Shown here: in pieces, positions 46,232 to 56,100 of the stretch
How positions within the stretch are numbered: position 1 is the stretch's first letter
Layout: each line of letters begins with the position of its first letter
Assembly (NCBI RefSeq): GCF_005217455.1
Contig: NZ_SZPQ01000011.1
Location: 62,001-126,000 of the forward strand
Direction: 5' to 3'
Length of the DNA stretch: 64,000 nucleotides
Origin: Martelella alba
GTDB taxonomy: Bacteria > Pseudomonadota > Gammaproteobacteria > Enterobacterales > Enterobacteriaceae
Position numbers and translations under genes: made by a program
Notes under the pieces: model-generated
Seen by the model: the letters and a program-made list of their open reading frames with translations, nothing else
The model's database searches: none
Told to the model about the DNA's origin: nothing

Positions 46232-46966
46232 TTAATTATGGCTGGCGGTTAGCATCCGACTGCCGGGTTGAAAAAATTTTTGCGGAATATAACGGTCATA
46301 GCCTTTCGCCTTACAGAACTCCTGAAATTGTCCCAGGCTGTGGACGCCGGCTTTCTGATATATCTGTTGCAATCTGTTTTCAATGGTTCGGTGAGAACGG
46401 TTGAGTTTTTTGGCGATATGTTTGCTGGACAAGGATTGCAGCACAAAAAATATGACATCCAGCTCGCCTTCGGAGAAAAGATCTTCTGGCGGGAAAAAAC
46501 AAAACGTGCCCGGTTCTTCCCCATTGATATGCTCCAAGAGGGAGTAGTTTTCCAATTTGCGGGCATGAAAGATGATGCCGACGCATTTTGCAGTGGTATT
46601 ATCGAACAGGGGGAATTTATCAAAATAATAGGGCTTGAGAATTTGCTCCGGGCCATAGCAGTGAATTTCCAACGAGCACAGCCTGTCCTTCAACGCCAGG
46701 GTATGACGATCATGTTCCTTGAAAAACCAGGCGAATTTGGCGATTGAACAGGGTAATTCGTCGTCATAATGCCCTTCAATGCGCACCGATGAGGGATCAA
46801 GATTAAGTAATTCATAATAAGCCTTATTGGCATATACGTAACGGGAATCGGTATTTTTCACGCCCCAGGGTTCGCTGGAACTTTCCCATAAAATCAGCAA
46901 TTGCTTGGATATGTTTATTGAATAGGCTTCAAAGGCCGCAAAAGCCTCACTGAGATCATGATTCAT
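46232..46966 (-). CDS. PAS-LuxR-type transcriptional regulator
   Basis: A 244-residue regulator. Residues about 20-130 look like a PAS fold (LWESSSEPWGVKNTDSRYVYANKAYYELLNL), so it may sense a small ligand. The C-terminal LuxR-type helix-turn-helix is at about 165-225 (LDVIFFVLQSLSSKHIAKKLNRSHRTIENRLQQIYQKAG). It is AT-richer than most neighbours. The oppA-like gene lies 60 bases downstream on the same strand, and the opposite side is a long gene-poor region before the DUF917/hydantoinase genes. Either could be its target. Confidence 0.85.
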   Translation of the reverse strand: MNHDLSEAFAAFEAYSINISKQLLILWESSSEPWGVKNTDSRYVYANKAYYELLNLDPSSVRIEGHYDDELPCSIAKFAWFFKEHDRHTLALKDRLCSLEIHCYGPEQILKPYYFDKFPLFDNTTAKCVGIIFHARKLENYSLLEHINGEEPGTFCFFPPEDLFSEGELDVIFFVLQSLSSKHIAKKLNRSHRTIENRLQQIYQKAGVHSLGQFQEFCKAKGYDRYIPQKFFQPGSRMLTASHN

Positions 46967-47878
46967 CTATTTATCATCCAATCCATTATTATCTTTAATG
47001 ACAATTGACATGACCGCGAACCAATTGTCGCATCGCTTGTATACGCGTCGTACTTCACCTTGCGTCTTTGTCGGCGGCGTTCGCGCGCCCCGGTCGCCGC
47101 GTCGTCAAGGCGCCTGGCAAGGCGTGAGGGACCTTTCCGTCCCGCACCCGGGGCCCGCCCGCTGGTGGTTGAATCCGTTTCCAGCGGATTTGTCGCTGAC
47201 TTGCCGTCGAGATGCCGTTTAAATGATTTATACCCGTCATACGACAAGCCGGCGCTTTGTCGGCTACGCTCGCTCGCCCCAGTCACAAAGTGAGCTATGC
47301 TCCTGGGGACTTTCTCGCTTGCCGCCGCGATGCGACTCGACGTATTAAGAGTATAACGTTTATCAAATACCCCGGTTCGGCATATTTGAATAATTAACAT
47401 TTAAATAGTGGTAATTCCTATCCCCCCGATTAAATGAGGAAGTGTTTATTTTCTTTTGGGGGAAATATGCTATCCTTTTTTTAGCAAAAAACTGGCGGTA
47501 CGACAACTTTTTATGGCTTTATTTGTTGTTGGTTATTGAAAATTAAAATACGGTTTTACCGAATTATGATCGGGCTATTATTAACGTAAAGATCGACACG
47601 CGATAATTCGGGCAGCATCACGGCGACAATTGAACGCGTCTCCGGCGCATAAACGACGCCCTGGTCGGGGCGAGCGAACGCTGCCGACAAAGAGGCCAGC
47701 GGCAGTCTGCCGCAGACAGTGGTCTTAACGGCCGGGTGACCGCCGGCGGCCAACGATGGGATACGCCCCGGGAATTACCCTGGCCGCCCGCATTGCGCGC
47801 CTACCCCGGTTTCGACGTGCGGTTTCCCGCGTCTCGGTGGTCGTTAACCCGGACCCTCACTCATACCAAGGATGATTC
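46967..47878. other. gene-poor region of about 0.9 kb
   Basis: No convincing gene is seen. A minus-strand frame of 145 codons (46963-47400) is arginine-rich, low-complexity and fits no family. A repeat-like block lies at 47236-47357. 47360-47600 is AT-rich and includes CGAATTAT/ATAATTCG as a wide inverted repeat (47560-47610). 47640-47870 is GC-rich and would be the leader of the DUF917 gene. The mixed composition suggests old insertions or decayed sequence. Confidence 0.5.
47236..47357. repeat. enterobacterial-type intergenic repeat (probable)
   Basis: The stretch reads ...CTCGCTCGCCCCAGTCACAA...CTCCTGGGGACTTTCTCGCTTGCCGCC...GCGACTCGACGTATTAAGAGTATAAC. From memory it resembles a dispersed intergenic repeat of Yersinia, Serratia and Dickeya relatives. 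It contains inverted CCCCAG/CTGGGG arms. A second copy in the window was not found, so the assignment relies on recall. Confidence 0.4.
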
Positions 47879-48970
47879 ATGCGGCTATTGGACAAACACG
47901 CCATCGAACAAATCAGTATCGGCGCTTCGCTACTCGCCAGCGGCGGCGGCGGCGATCCCTACATCGGCAAAATCATGGCGTTGGCGGCCGTGGAGGAGAA
48001 GGGGCCGCCTGGGCTGCTGCCGGTGGCGGCGTTCAAGACGGATGCGCTACTCCTCTCCACCGGTATGATAGGCTCCCCCACGGTTATGATGGAGAAAGTG
48101 CCGAACGGCGACGAATCGCTTATCGCCTGTCGACTGATAGAAGAGCGTCTCGGCCGGTCCATCGACGGCATTTATCCCATTGAGGCCGGCGGCATCAACT
48201 CATTATTGCCGCTGGCGACCGCCGCCCGACTCGGCCTGCCGGTGGCGGACCTCGATGCCATGGGACGGGCCTTTCCGGAATTCCAGATGACCACGTTCCA
48301 CCTGGATCAGGTGGCGGCGTCGCCCTTCGTGGTAGTCGACGAGAAGGGCGATGCCGCGGTGATCGAGGCCAAAGACAATGTGCGCGCGGAGAAATTCGCC
48401 CGGGCCGTCTCGGTGAAAATGGGCGGGGCGGCCATCTTCGCCGCCTATCCCATCTCACCGGCGCAAGCCGCGGCGTCGGGCATTATCGGCACCCTGAGCC
48501 AGATGCGGCGGCTGGGCGAGCAGGTTGAGGCGGCGCGGCGCGGCAAGCGCGACGTGCTGACCATGCTGGTGGACGCGCTGGGAGGGCACATCCTTTTTCG
48601 CGGCAAGGCCGTCATGGTGGATCAGCGCAGCGAGGGTGGTTTCACCCGTGGTATGGTGGGTTTTGTCGGTATAGACGATTATCAGGGCCGGCGGTTCGAC
48701 GTTTTTTTTCAGAACGAATATCTGCTAGCCCAATGCGGTCAGCGGCCATTATGCATGACGCCGGATCTGATCCTGCTGCTGGACGAGGATACCGGGCGGC
48801 CGATACTGGGCGAGCGCCTGCGCTACGGCGTGCGGGTGGCCGCCCTGGGCGTGCCGGCCAACGCGAGATGGCGGACGGCGCGCGGCATTGATGTGGCCGG
48901 GCCCCGCTATTTTCGCTATCAGACCGACTACATCGCGGTGGAAACCCTGGCCGCCGCCCAGGAGGGATGA
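47879..48970 (+). CDS. DUF917 / S-methyl-thiohydantoin-desulfurase-domain protein
   Basis: A 363-residue protein of the DUF917 (S-Me-THD) family. It opens with the typical LLASGGGGDPYIGKIMAL, followed by GMIGSPTVMMEKVPNGDE and IYPIEAGGINSLLPLATAARLGLPVADLDAMGRAFPE, which forms the metal/ligand core. The second domain starts near residue 195. It lies three bases before a hydantoinase/oxoprolinase-type gene on the same strand, a pairing common in this family. The two may jointly open a hydantoin-like or related cyclic amide. The actual substrate is unknown. Confidence 0.85.
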   Translation: MRLLDKHAIEQISIGASLLASGGGGDPYIGKIMALAAVEEKGPPGLLPVAAFKTDALLLSTGMIGSPTVMMEKVPNGDESLIACRLIEERLGRSIDGIYPIEAGGINSLLPLATAARLGLPVADLDAMGRAFPEFQMTTFHLDQVAASPFVVVDEKGDAAVIEAKDNVRAEKFARAVSVKMGGAAIFAAYPISPAQAAASGIIGTLSQMRRLGEQVEAARRGKRDVLTMLVDALGGHILFRGKAVMVDQRSEGGFTRGMVGFVGIDDYQGRRFDVFFQNEYLLAQCGQRPLCMTPDLILLLDEDTGRPILGERLRYGVRVAALGVPANARWRTARGIDVAGPRYFRYQTDYIAVETLAAAQEG

Positions 48971-48973
48971 GCC

Positions 48974-50530
48974 ATGACCTATCGAATCGGCATTGATGTC
49001 GGCGGAACAAACACCGACGCCGTCTTACTGGACCGGGACAAGGGCATTGTCGCCCGGATAAAGCAACCCACCACGCCGGAGGCGATGGAGGGGATCGGCC
49101 ATGCCATCGCGGCGCTACTGCGCGAGGCGGCCGTCGATAAATCCGCCGTCGGCCAGGCCATGCTGGGCACCACCCACTGCACCAATGCCATCGTGGAGCG
49201 CAAAGGACTCAATTCCCTGGCCCATTTCCGGCTGGGCGCGCCGGCCACGTTGGCCATCCCGCCGATGAGCGATATCCCGGCGGACCTCAGGGCGTTACTG
49301 TCGGCCCGGCTGTTTACCGTCGACGGCGGTTACGAGTACGACGGCGCATTGTTGGCGTCCCTTGACGAAAGGCGAGTCCGTGAATGCCTGAAATCCGTGC
49401 GGGGCCGGGTGGATTCCATCTCCGTTTGCGGCGTGTTCGCTCCGGTTTCCGGCTGGCAGGAACGGCAAGTGGCAGAATGGGCGCGGGAAGAACTCGGCGC
49501 GGATATGCCGATCTCCCTCTCGGGAGATATTGGTTCGGTGGGTTTGCTGGAGCGGGAAAACGCCGCCATTTTGAACGCGTCGCTGCAAAGGGTGTCGCAC
49601 GGCATCACCCAGGGGTTCGATCAGGCGTTACGGCGCCACGGCATTCGGGCGGATATCTTTTTCGGCCAGAATGACGGTACGCTTATGCCGTTGCGCCAGG
49701 CGCGGGCATTTCCCGTACTGACCATCGCCTCCGGGCCTACCAACAGCATTCGCGGCGCCGCTTACCTGGCCGATATGCGCGATGCGCTGGTGGTGGATGT
49801 CGGGGGCACCACCACTGACATCGGCGTGCTGTCCAGGGGATTGCCGCGGGAGTCCGGCCACGCGGTGGAAATCGGCGGCGTCCGGACCAACTTCCGGATG
49901 CCCGACATCGTCTCCATCGGTTTGGGAGGCGGCTCAATCGTCACGACGGACGGCAAAGGCGCCATTCAGATAGGGCCGCAAAGCGTCGGCTATCAGTTGC
50001 GGCAGCGCGCGCTGGTTTTCGGCGGCGATACGTTGACCGTCACTGATATCGCGGTGGCCAAGGGGATGATGCGGCTAGGGGACGCCAGCCGGGTGCGGCA
50101 TCTTTCCGCCGGGCTGGTCGAAGGCGCGTTCGCCTGCTATGTCGCTATGGTGGAAGAGGTCATCGGCCGTCTGAAAAGCCATGACGCGCCTATGCCGGTC
50201 GTACTGGTGGGCGGCGGCGCGGGCCTGCTGCCCACCCGCCTGAAAGGCGCCTCGACAGTGATCCGTCCGGCCGACGCCGATGTCGCCAACGCCGTCGGGG
50301 TCGCCATCGCCCAGGTCAGCGGCGTCGTTGATACCATTGTTTCGCTGGACAGCGGCGATCGGGAGGCCCGTCTGGCGTCCGCCGCCGCGGGCGCGCGGGC
50401 GGCGGCCATCAATGCCGGCGCCATACCCGACACGGTGGATATTATTGAACTGGATACGCTGCCCCTGGCCTATATGCCAGGCAATGCGCTGCGTATACGC
50501 GCCAAGGCGGTGGGGACGTTGAAATTCTGA
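48974..50530 (+). CDS. hydantoinase/oxoprolinase family protein (HyuA-like, short form)
   Basis: A 518-residue ATPase of the ASKHA fold. The phosphate-1 loop is IGIDVGGTNTDAVLLD at the N-terminus, with GTTHCTNAIVERKGL nearby. The second ATP motif is DALVVDVGGTTTDIGVLS (about 270-287), followed by DIVSIGLGGGSI and VVLVGGGAGLLP. It is shorter than HyuA (about 690) because the C-terminal domain is reduced, as in DUF917-linked members. It should hydrolyse a cyclic amide with ATP. It is translated with the DUF917 gene; no HyuB-type partner follows. Confidence 0.87.
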   Translation: MTYRIGIDVGGTNTDAVLLDRDKGIVARIKQPTTPEAMEGIGHAIAALLREAAVDKSAVGQAMLGTTHCTNAIVERKGLNSLAHFRLGAPATLAIPPMSDIPADLRALLSARLFTVDGGYEYDGALLASLDERRVRECLKSVRGRVDSISVCGVFAPVSGWQERQVAEWAREELGADMPISLSGDIGSVGLLERENAAILNASLQRVSHGITQGFDQALRRHGIRADIFFGQNDGTLMPLRQARAFPVLTIASGPTNSIRGAAYLADMRDALVVDVGGTTTDIGVLSRGLPRESGHAVEIGGVRTNFRMPDIVSIGLGGGSIVTTDGKGAIQIGPQSVGYQLRQRALVFGGDTLTVTDIAVAKGMMRLGDASRVRHLSAGLVEGAFACYVAMVEEVIGRLKSHDAPMPVVLVGGGAGLLPTRLKGASTVIRPADADVANAVGVAIAQVSGVVDTIVSLDSGDREARLASAAAGARAAAINAGAIPDTVDIIELDTLPLAYMPGNALRIRAKAVGTLKF

Positions 50531-50641
50531 CGGCGGGAGCACGAGTGAAGGTATTAGCTACTCTGGGTTGTACGACAGTTTCGCTTTGTAATGGGAAAAG
50601 TGGCTTTGTGAATATGTGTGGGAGTGTGTGGGAGAAAGATA

Positions 50642-51229
50642 ATGTCTACCCCTGATTCTTGCTTTTATAAATTCCTCTTTGAAAGCAATCTCGAATTTTG
50701 CAGGAAAGGTGATGGTAGCACGGTAATTTATGGTTCGTTGAATCTGACCTCCAGCGGCATCACCCAGATACCGGATAAACTGACTATAATCAACTCGTTA
50801 ATAATGAGGCATTGTGATATAGAATGCTTGCCGGGAAAATTGCATGTGATCGAAGACCTGGATTTGAAAAACACGCCGATAAAAACGTTACCGAAAGATC
50901 TGCAGGTGGGCGGCAATCTTTTTCTGGAGAATTCCCAAATCTACGCGTTGCCGGATAACATGGGCATAGACGGCGGTCTGGACCTGGAGAACACCCCAAT
51001 CGCGCAATTGCCCAGTAACCTGTTCGTCGGCGATTATCTTAATATCCAGGGCACGAATATTACGTCGTTGCCAAAGGATTTATACGTCGGCCAGAATCTA
51101 TTGATGGATACCGATAAGATTGCCCGCGATGCCGCCTTTCAGTCCATCATGGCCCGCGGCGTGATCTGGCCCCGGCCCGAACGGTATGGCGATGCCCGCG
51201 CCGAATCCGGCGACGGTATCGTCTATTGA
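50642..51229 (+). CDS. leucine-rich-repeat protein with an exact 20-residue period
   Basis: A 195-residue protein. After a short N-terminal part (1-29) it is made of about six repeats of 20 residues with the plan xLxLxxTxIxxLPxxLxVGG. The closing Ile falls at 40, 60, 80, 100, 120, 140 and 160, and LP (IP in the first) at 43, 63, 83, 103, 123 and 143. This is the bacterial LRR type seen in YopM, IpaH and SspH effectors, but it lacks their E3-ligase domain. There is no signal peptide. GGAGAAAG precedes the ATG. The gene is AT-richer than its neighbours, which suggests acquisition. It could be an effector, a phage-borne protein or a binding scaffold. Confidence 0.75.
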   Translation: MSTPDSCFYKFLFESNLEFCRKGDGSTVIYGSLNLTSSGITQIPDKLTIINSLIMRHCDIECLPGKLHVIEDLDLKNTPIKTLPKDLQVGGNLFLENSQIYALPDNMGIDGGLDLENTPIAQLPSNLFVGDYLNIQGTNITSLPKDLYVGQNLLMDTDKIARDAAFQSIMARGVIWPRPERYGDARAESGDGIVY

Positions 51230-52266
51230 TCGAATCCAAACCGCCGCCAATCGATGTCTCGGTAGGCTTGTTCAACCAGGGCGATATCCTCTCGGCGGCT
51301 GCTGGCATGCACGTTGTTAAGCGCCGGTATCGCCAGATGCAGCGGCTGGCATAATGGATAATCCCGCACTCTCAGTTCCGGCGCGATAGACGTCAACAAG
51401 GCCAGCGTCGGGACGGCGAATCCGGCCGCGGCATGCACGGCCGCCGAGTCCGATGTCAGCACGAAACGGGCGTGTTTTATCCAGGAGAGGAATTGGGCGG
51501 TATCGATGGAACGCGGGCGGATATCACTATAGCGGGTGTGGGAAACGGCGGCAAAACCTAGCACAGGACAACCGAAGCGCCGCCACAGCCCCTCCACCAA
51601 AACCTGATGCATAAACACGGGAATGCTGCGTAGCGGCGTGCTGGACTGCGGACAAAACAGCACATAGTCCTGTCGATCCCAGGGCCGAGGCGGCGCGGGC
51701 AGGCACACATCATCCAGCCATCGGTTGGTTTTCAGGGCCGGCGGCGTTTGCGCCGGATTCGTGCCCAGCGCCCGGAGGAAAAAATCGATCATGGGCAAAG
51801 TGGCAAAGTCCGGCCAGAACAGATGGTTACCCAAATCAATGCGCGGCGCTCCGGTTGGCAGATCCGCCAGACGCCAGGGCAACGAGCGCATATCGGCCAC
51901 CAGATGGTTGGCCAGACGGTAAAGCTGGTCGACATAGGCCGGGATGCGCGCCGGTCGGTAAAGCAGGCAACGCAGCCGTGGGTTCAGTTGTCGCAAAGCC
52001 CGAAGCGCGGTCAGGCCGATAATGGCATCGCCCAGGGCCACGCCCATGCCGTTGACGATGTGCGCCTCGGCTATTTCGGCGTAATTCAGAATGAAAGGCG
52101 CGGCGGCGGCGCACAGGATACCGGGTTGGTCGGCCAGGGCGTGGTATTGTCCGCCGCGTTCGGCACCCGGCTGCTGTTCGATATCGTAAGGGGCGATGAT
52201 ACGGCCATCGGCGTCAAGCAGGCTGCCCGGATGAAACAGGACGTCATCGTCGGCAATCAGCCCCAT
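51223..52266 (-). CDS. glycosyltransferase family 9-like protein
   Basis: About 347 residues. The middle and C-terminal parts follow heptosyltransferase-like GT9 proteins: AHIVNGMGVALGDAIIGLTALRALRQLNP, LLYRPARIPAYVDQLYRLA, then QDYVLFCPQSSTPLRSIP and the nucleotide-sugar segment ARFVLTSDSAAVHAAAGFAVPTLALLTSIAPELR. The ATG at 52266 is used because GGGGAG lies nine bases upstream; another ATG at 52317 overlaps folM. The 3' end overlaps the convergent LRR gene by seven bases. The acceptor is not known and there is no LPS gene cluster here. Confidence 0.75.
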   Translation of the reverse strand: MGLIADDDVLFHPGSLLDADGRIIAPYDIEQQPGAERGGQYHALADQPGILCAAAAPFILNYAEIAEAHIVNGMGVALGDAIIGLTALRALRQLNPRLRCLLYRPARIPAYVDQLYRLANHLVADMRSLPWRLADLPTGAPRIDLGNHLFWPDFATLPMIDFFLRALGTNPAQTPPALKTNRWLDDVCLPAPPRPWDRQDYVLFCPQSSTPLRSIPVFMHQVLVEGLWRRFGCPVLGFAAVSHTRYSDIRPRSIDTAQFLSWIKHARFVLTSDSAAVHAAAGFAVPTLALLTSIAPELRVRDYPLCQPLHLAIPALNNVHASSRREDIALVEQAYRDIDWRRFGFDQ

Positions 52267-52294
52267 GTCGGGGAACTCCCCGCGTCCGACCGGC

Positions 52295-53020
52295 TTACCG
52301 CAGGCATCGTCCGCCATCCAGGCTCAGGGTCTTGCCGGTCATGTAGCGGCATTGGAACAAATAATGCACCAGATTAACGATCTCCTGTTCGCCAGGCTCG
52401 ATCCCCATCAGTGTCTTATCCAGCACGCGACGGCGATACGCCTCGCCGTCCCCCTCATTGAAAAGAATCAAGGCCGGCGCGATGGCGTTGACCTTCACAT
52501 CCGGGGCCATTTTTCGGGCGAAGGAGCGGGTGAGGTTATCCAGCGCCGCTTTGCTGGCGGCATAGGCGATATGTTTTTTACTGCCTTTGTCCACCGCGAA
52601 ATCGGTGATATGAATGATATCCGCGGCGGCATGCCCCTGGCCGCGCAACAGCGGTTCAAGGGACAGATTCAGCAGATAGGGCGCGTTGACATGCACCTGC
52701 AACATTTCCGCCAGGGTTTCCTCCGGCGGCACATCGGGACTTTCGGCCCGCCAAGCGCTGGCGTTATGGACGATGGCCCGCAGTTTGCGCGTGCGGTTTT
52801 TGACCTCATCAGCCAGGGCATAGATCCCGCGGTTATCGGAAAAATCCGCGTGGACGCACTGGGCGCCGAGGCGCGCCAATTCGTCCAGCGCCGGATAATA
52901 TTGCCGGTAACTGACAATGACCGGAATGCGCTGTCGCAGCAAGGATTCGGCCAGCGCCAACCCAATGCGGCGCGCGCCGCCGGTAATGAGTACCGGCGCG
53001 GGTGGGGTGATGTTTGTCAA
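52295..53020 (-). CDS. folM: dihydromonapterin reductase / dihydrofolate reductase (SDR family)
   Basis: A 241-residue short-chain dehydrogenase close to E. coli FolM. The NADPH site is ITGGARRIGLALAESLL, followed by HNASAWRAESP in place of the usual NNA, and the catalytic Tyr/Lys in AYAASKAALDNLTRSFARKM. The C-terminus MTGKTLSLDGGRCLR is typical of the family. It reduces dihydromonapterin to tetrahydromonapterin, a cofactor for phenylalanine hydroxylase, and has weak DHFR activity. It is upstream of, and probably co-transcribed with, the GT9-like gene. Confidence 0.93.
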   Translation of the reverse strand: MTNITPPAPVLITGGARRIGLALAESLLRQRIPVIVSYRQYYPALDELARLGAQCVHADFSDNRGIYALADEVKNRTRKLRAIVHNASAWRAESPDVPPEETLAEMLQVHVNAPYLLNLSLEPLLRGQGHAAADIIHITDFAVDKGSKKHIAYAASKAALDNLTRSFARKMAPDVKVNAIAPALILFNEGDGEAYRRRVLDKTLMGIEPGEQEIVNLVHYLFQCRYMTGKTLSLDGGRCLR

Positions 53021-53105
53021 CCAGAACTCCTGAACCTATTGGCTTCGCGTCTTGGAATGGCGTCATTATATCGACAAACATCCCCCGCGCTCCATTTCTC
53101 TTTCG

Positions 53106-56100
53106 TCAGCTGGCGTGGCGCTCCCCCCGTTGGCCGGACGCCGGCGAGTCGGCTTTCCGATTAACCAGCGTGCGCAACGCCACATAGAAGACCGGGGTTA
53201 GGAACAGGCCGAACCCGGTGACGCCGAGCATACCGGCGAACACCGTGATGCCGGTGACGCTTCGCACTTCCGCGCCGGGCCCGTGGCCGAGGATCAGCGG
53301 AACGGTGCCGGCGATAAAGGCAATCGATGTCATGACGATGGGCCGCAGCCGTAGTCGGCAGGCTTCCAGCGCGGCGGCCACAATGGTTCGTCCCTGTCGT
53401 TCCAGCTCGCGGGCGAATTCCACGATAAGAATAGCGTTCTTACAGGCCAGTCCCATCAGCACCACCAGGCCGACTTGCACGAAAACGTTGTTGTCGCCGC
53501 CGGTCAACCACACCCCGAACAGGGCGGAAAGCAGCGTCATCGGGACAATAAGGATCACCGCCAGCGGCAACGTCCAGCTTTCATACAATGCCGCCAACAC
53601 CAGAAACGCCAGCAAAACCGCCACCGGAAAGACAATCAGCGCCGTATTGCCCTGGGTGGCCTGCTGATAACTGAGATCGGTCCACTCAATATTCATACCA
53701 TGGGGCAGCACATGGGCGGCAATCGCCGCCACTTTGTCCATGGCCTGGCCGGAAGACAGCACGCGGGGGTCGGCGTCACCGATGAGATCCGCGGCCGGGT
53801 AGCCGTTATAACGGATAACCGGGTCCGGACCGTAGGTGGTAGCCAGCGAAACCATGCTGCCGATGGGCACCATTTCGCCCCGGTTGTTACGGGTCCTAAG
53901 CGCGAGAATATCCGCGGGTCGTTCGCGAAAAGGCGCATCAGCCTGAACGAAGACCTGCCAGGTACGCCCGAACCGGTTAAAATCGTTAACATAGGTTGAA
54001 CCGAGATAGGTCTGTAGCGTGGAGAACAATTCGGTCAGCGCTACCCCTTGCGCCTTGGCCTTGTCCCGATCGATGCGCGCGTCCAGTTGCGGTACGTTGG
54101 CTTGATAGGCGCTGATGGGAAACTGCATGCCCGGTGTTTGCGCAATGGCGCCGGACATGGCGTTGACCGCGTTCTGCAACGGGCCGTAACCCAGCCCGCC
54201 CCTATCCTGGATATATAAAGAGTAACCCGAACCCTGACCCAGGCCGAGAATGGGCGGCGGCATGATGGAAAAGGCGAAGCCTTCCTGGATACGGCTGATT
54301 TTGGCGTTGATGTCGGCGTTGATCTCGGCCGCGCTGCGATGCCGTTCGTTCAGGGGTTTCAGGGTAAAAAACACCGTGCCGGTGTTGGGCGTATTGGTGA
54401 ACTGTAACGGATTTAAACCGGGAAAGGCCACCGCGTCGCTAACGCCGTCAGTGGCGAGTCCGATGGCGCTCATCCGGCGAATCACCGCATCAGTGCGAGC
54501 CAGGGACGCGCCCTCGGGCATCTTAACGCCGCCGATAAGATACAGTTTATCCTGGGTGGGGATAAATCCGCTCGGCACCGCTTTAAACAATCCGCCGGCG
54601 GCGGCCAGCAGTACGGCATAGACCGCGAACACCGCGCCGCGCCGGCCGAGGGTGCGCCCCACCGCGCCCTGGTATCGATGGGACGTTGAAGTAAAAAACC
54701 GGTTGAACGGACGGAATAGCCAGCCCAGCAGAAAATCAATCAGCCGGCTCGGTACATCCTTGGGGGCGTCGTGGGCTTTTAGCAGCCTGGCCGCCAGCGC
54801 CGGCGATAGCGTCAGGGAATTCACCGCCGAGATGACTGTGGAAATGGCGATGGTCACCGCGAACTGCTTATAGAACTGGCCGATAACGCCGGACAAAAAA
54901 GCCATCGGCACGAACACCGCGCACAGCACCAGCGCGATGGCGATAATCGGGCCGGAGACTTCACGCATCGCCTGATGCGCCGCCGCCACCGGATGGCGTC
55001 CCTCGGCGATGTTCCGCTCGACGTTTTCCACCACCACGATGGCGTCATCCACCACGATGCCGATGGCCAGCACCAGCCCGAACAGACTAAGGGTATTGAG
55101 TGAAAATCCCAACAGATAAAGCACGGCGAAGGTACCGATCACGGATATCGGCACCGCCAGCAACGGGATGATCGACGCCCGCCAGGTTTGCAGGAATAAA
55201 ATGACCACCAGCACCACCAGAATCACCGCCTCGCACAGCGTCTGGATCACGGCGTGGATGGAATCGCGCACGAACACCGTGGGATCGTAGGGCGCCTGCC
55301 AGGTCATCCCTTCGGGAAAGCGGGTCGCCAGTTCGGCCATTTTGGCGCGTACCGCATTGGAGAGATCGATGGCATTGGCGCCTGGCGCCTGGAAAATGCC
55401 GATTCCCACGGCTTCCTGGTTGTTGAGTTGCGAACGCAGCGCATAACTGCCGGCGCCCATTTCGATGCGGGCGATATCCCGTAGCCTGACCACCTGCCCG
55501 TCATCGCCGCTTTTGAGGATAATATTGCCGAACTCCTCCTCGTTTGTCAGACGGCCTTGGGCATTGACGGACAACAGAAAATCGCTGCCGCGCGGCATAG
55601 GCTCCGCCCCCAATTGGCCGGCGGAAACCTGGACATTCTGTTCCCGTATGGCCGCCACCACATCCGAGGCGGTCAGCCCGCGCGCGGCGGCTTTTTGCGG
55701 ATCCAGCCAGACCCGCATGGCGTATTCGCCGGCGCCGAAAATCTGGACCTGGCCGACGCCGGGCAAACGGGCCAGTTCGTCTTTCACATTCAGGGTGGCG
55801 TAATTGCGCAAATAGAGTGAATCATATTTGCCGGAAGGCGACGTGAGATGAACCACCAGCGTCATGGTGGGGGATTGTTTTTGCGTGGTAATGCCAAGGC
55901 GCACCACATCCTCCGGCAAGCGGGCCTGCGCCTGCGCCACTCGGTTTTGCACTTGTACCTGCGCCTGATCGGGATCGGTGCCGGGGCGGAACGTGACGGT
56001 TATCACCAGGACGCCGTCCGAGCCGGCAACCGATTTCATATACATCATGTTTTCCACGCCGTTAATCGCCTCTTCCAGCGGTGTGGCGACGGTTTCGGCA

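Noticed and set aside
46963..47400. 145-codon minus-strand open frame
   Set aside because: Arginine-rich and low-complexity, crosses a repeat-like block, and matches no family I recognise.
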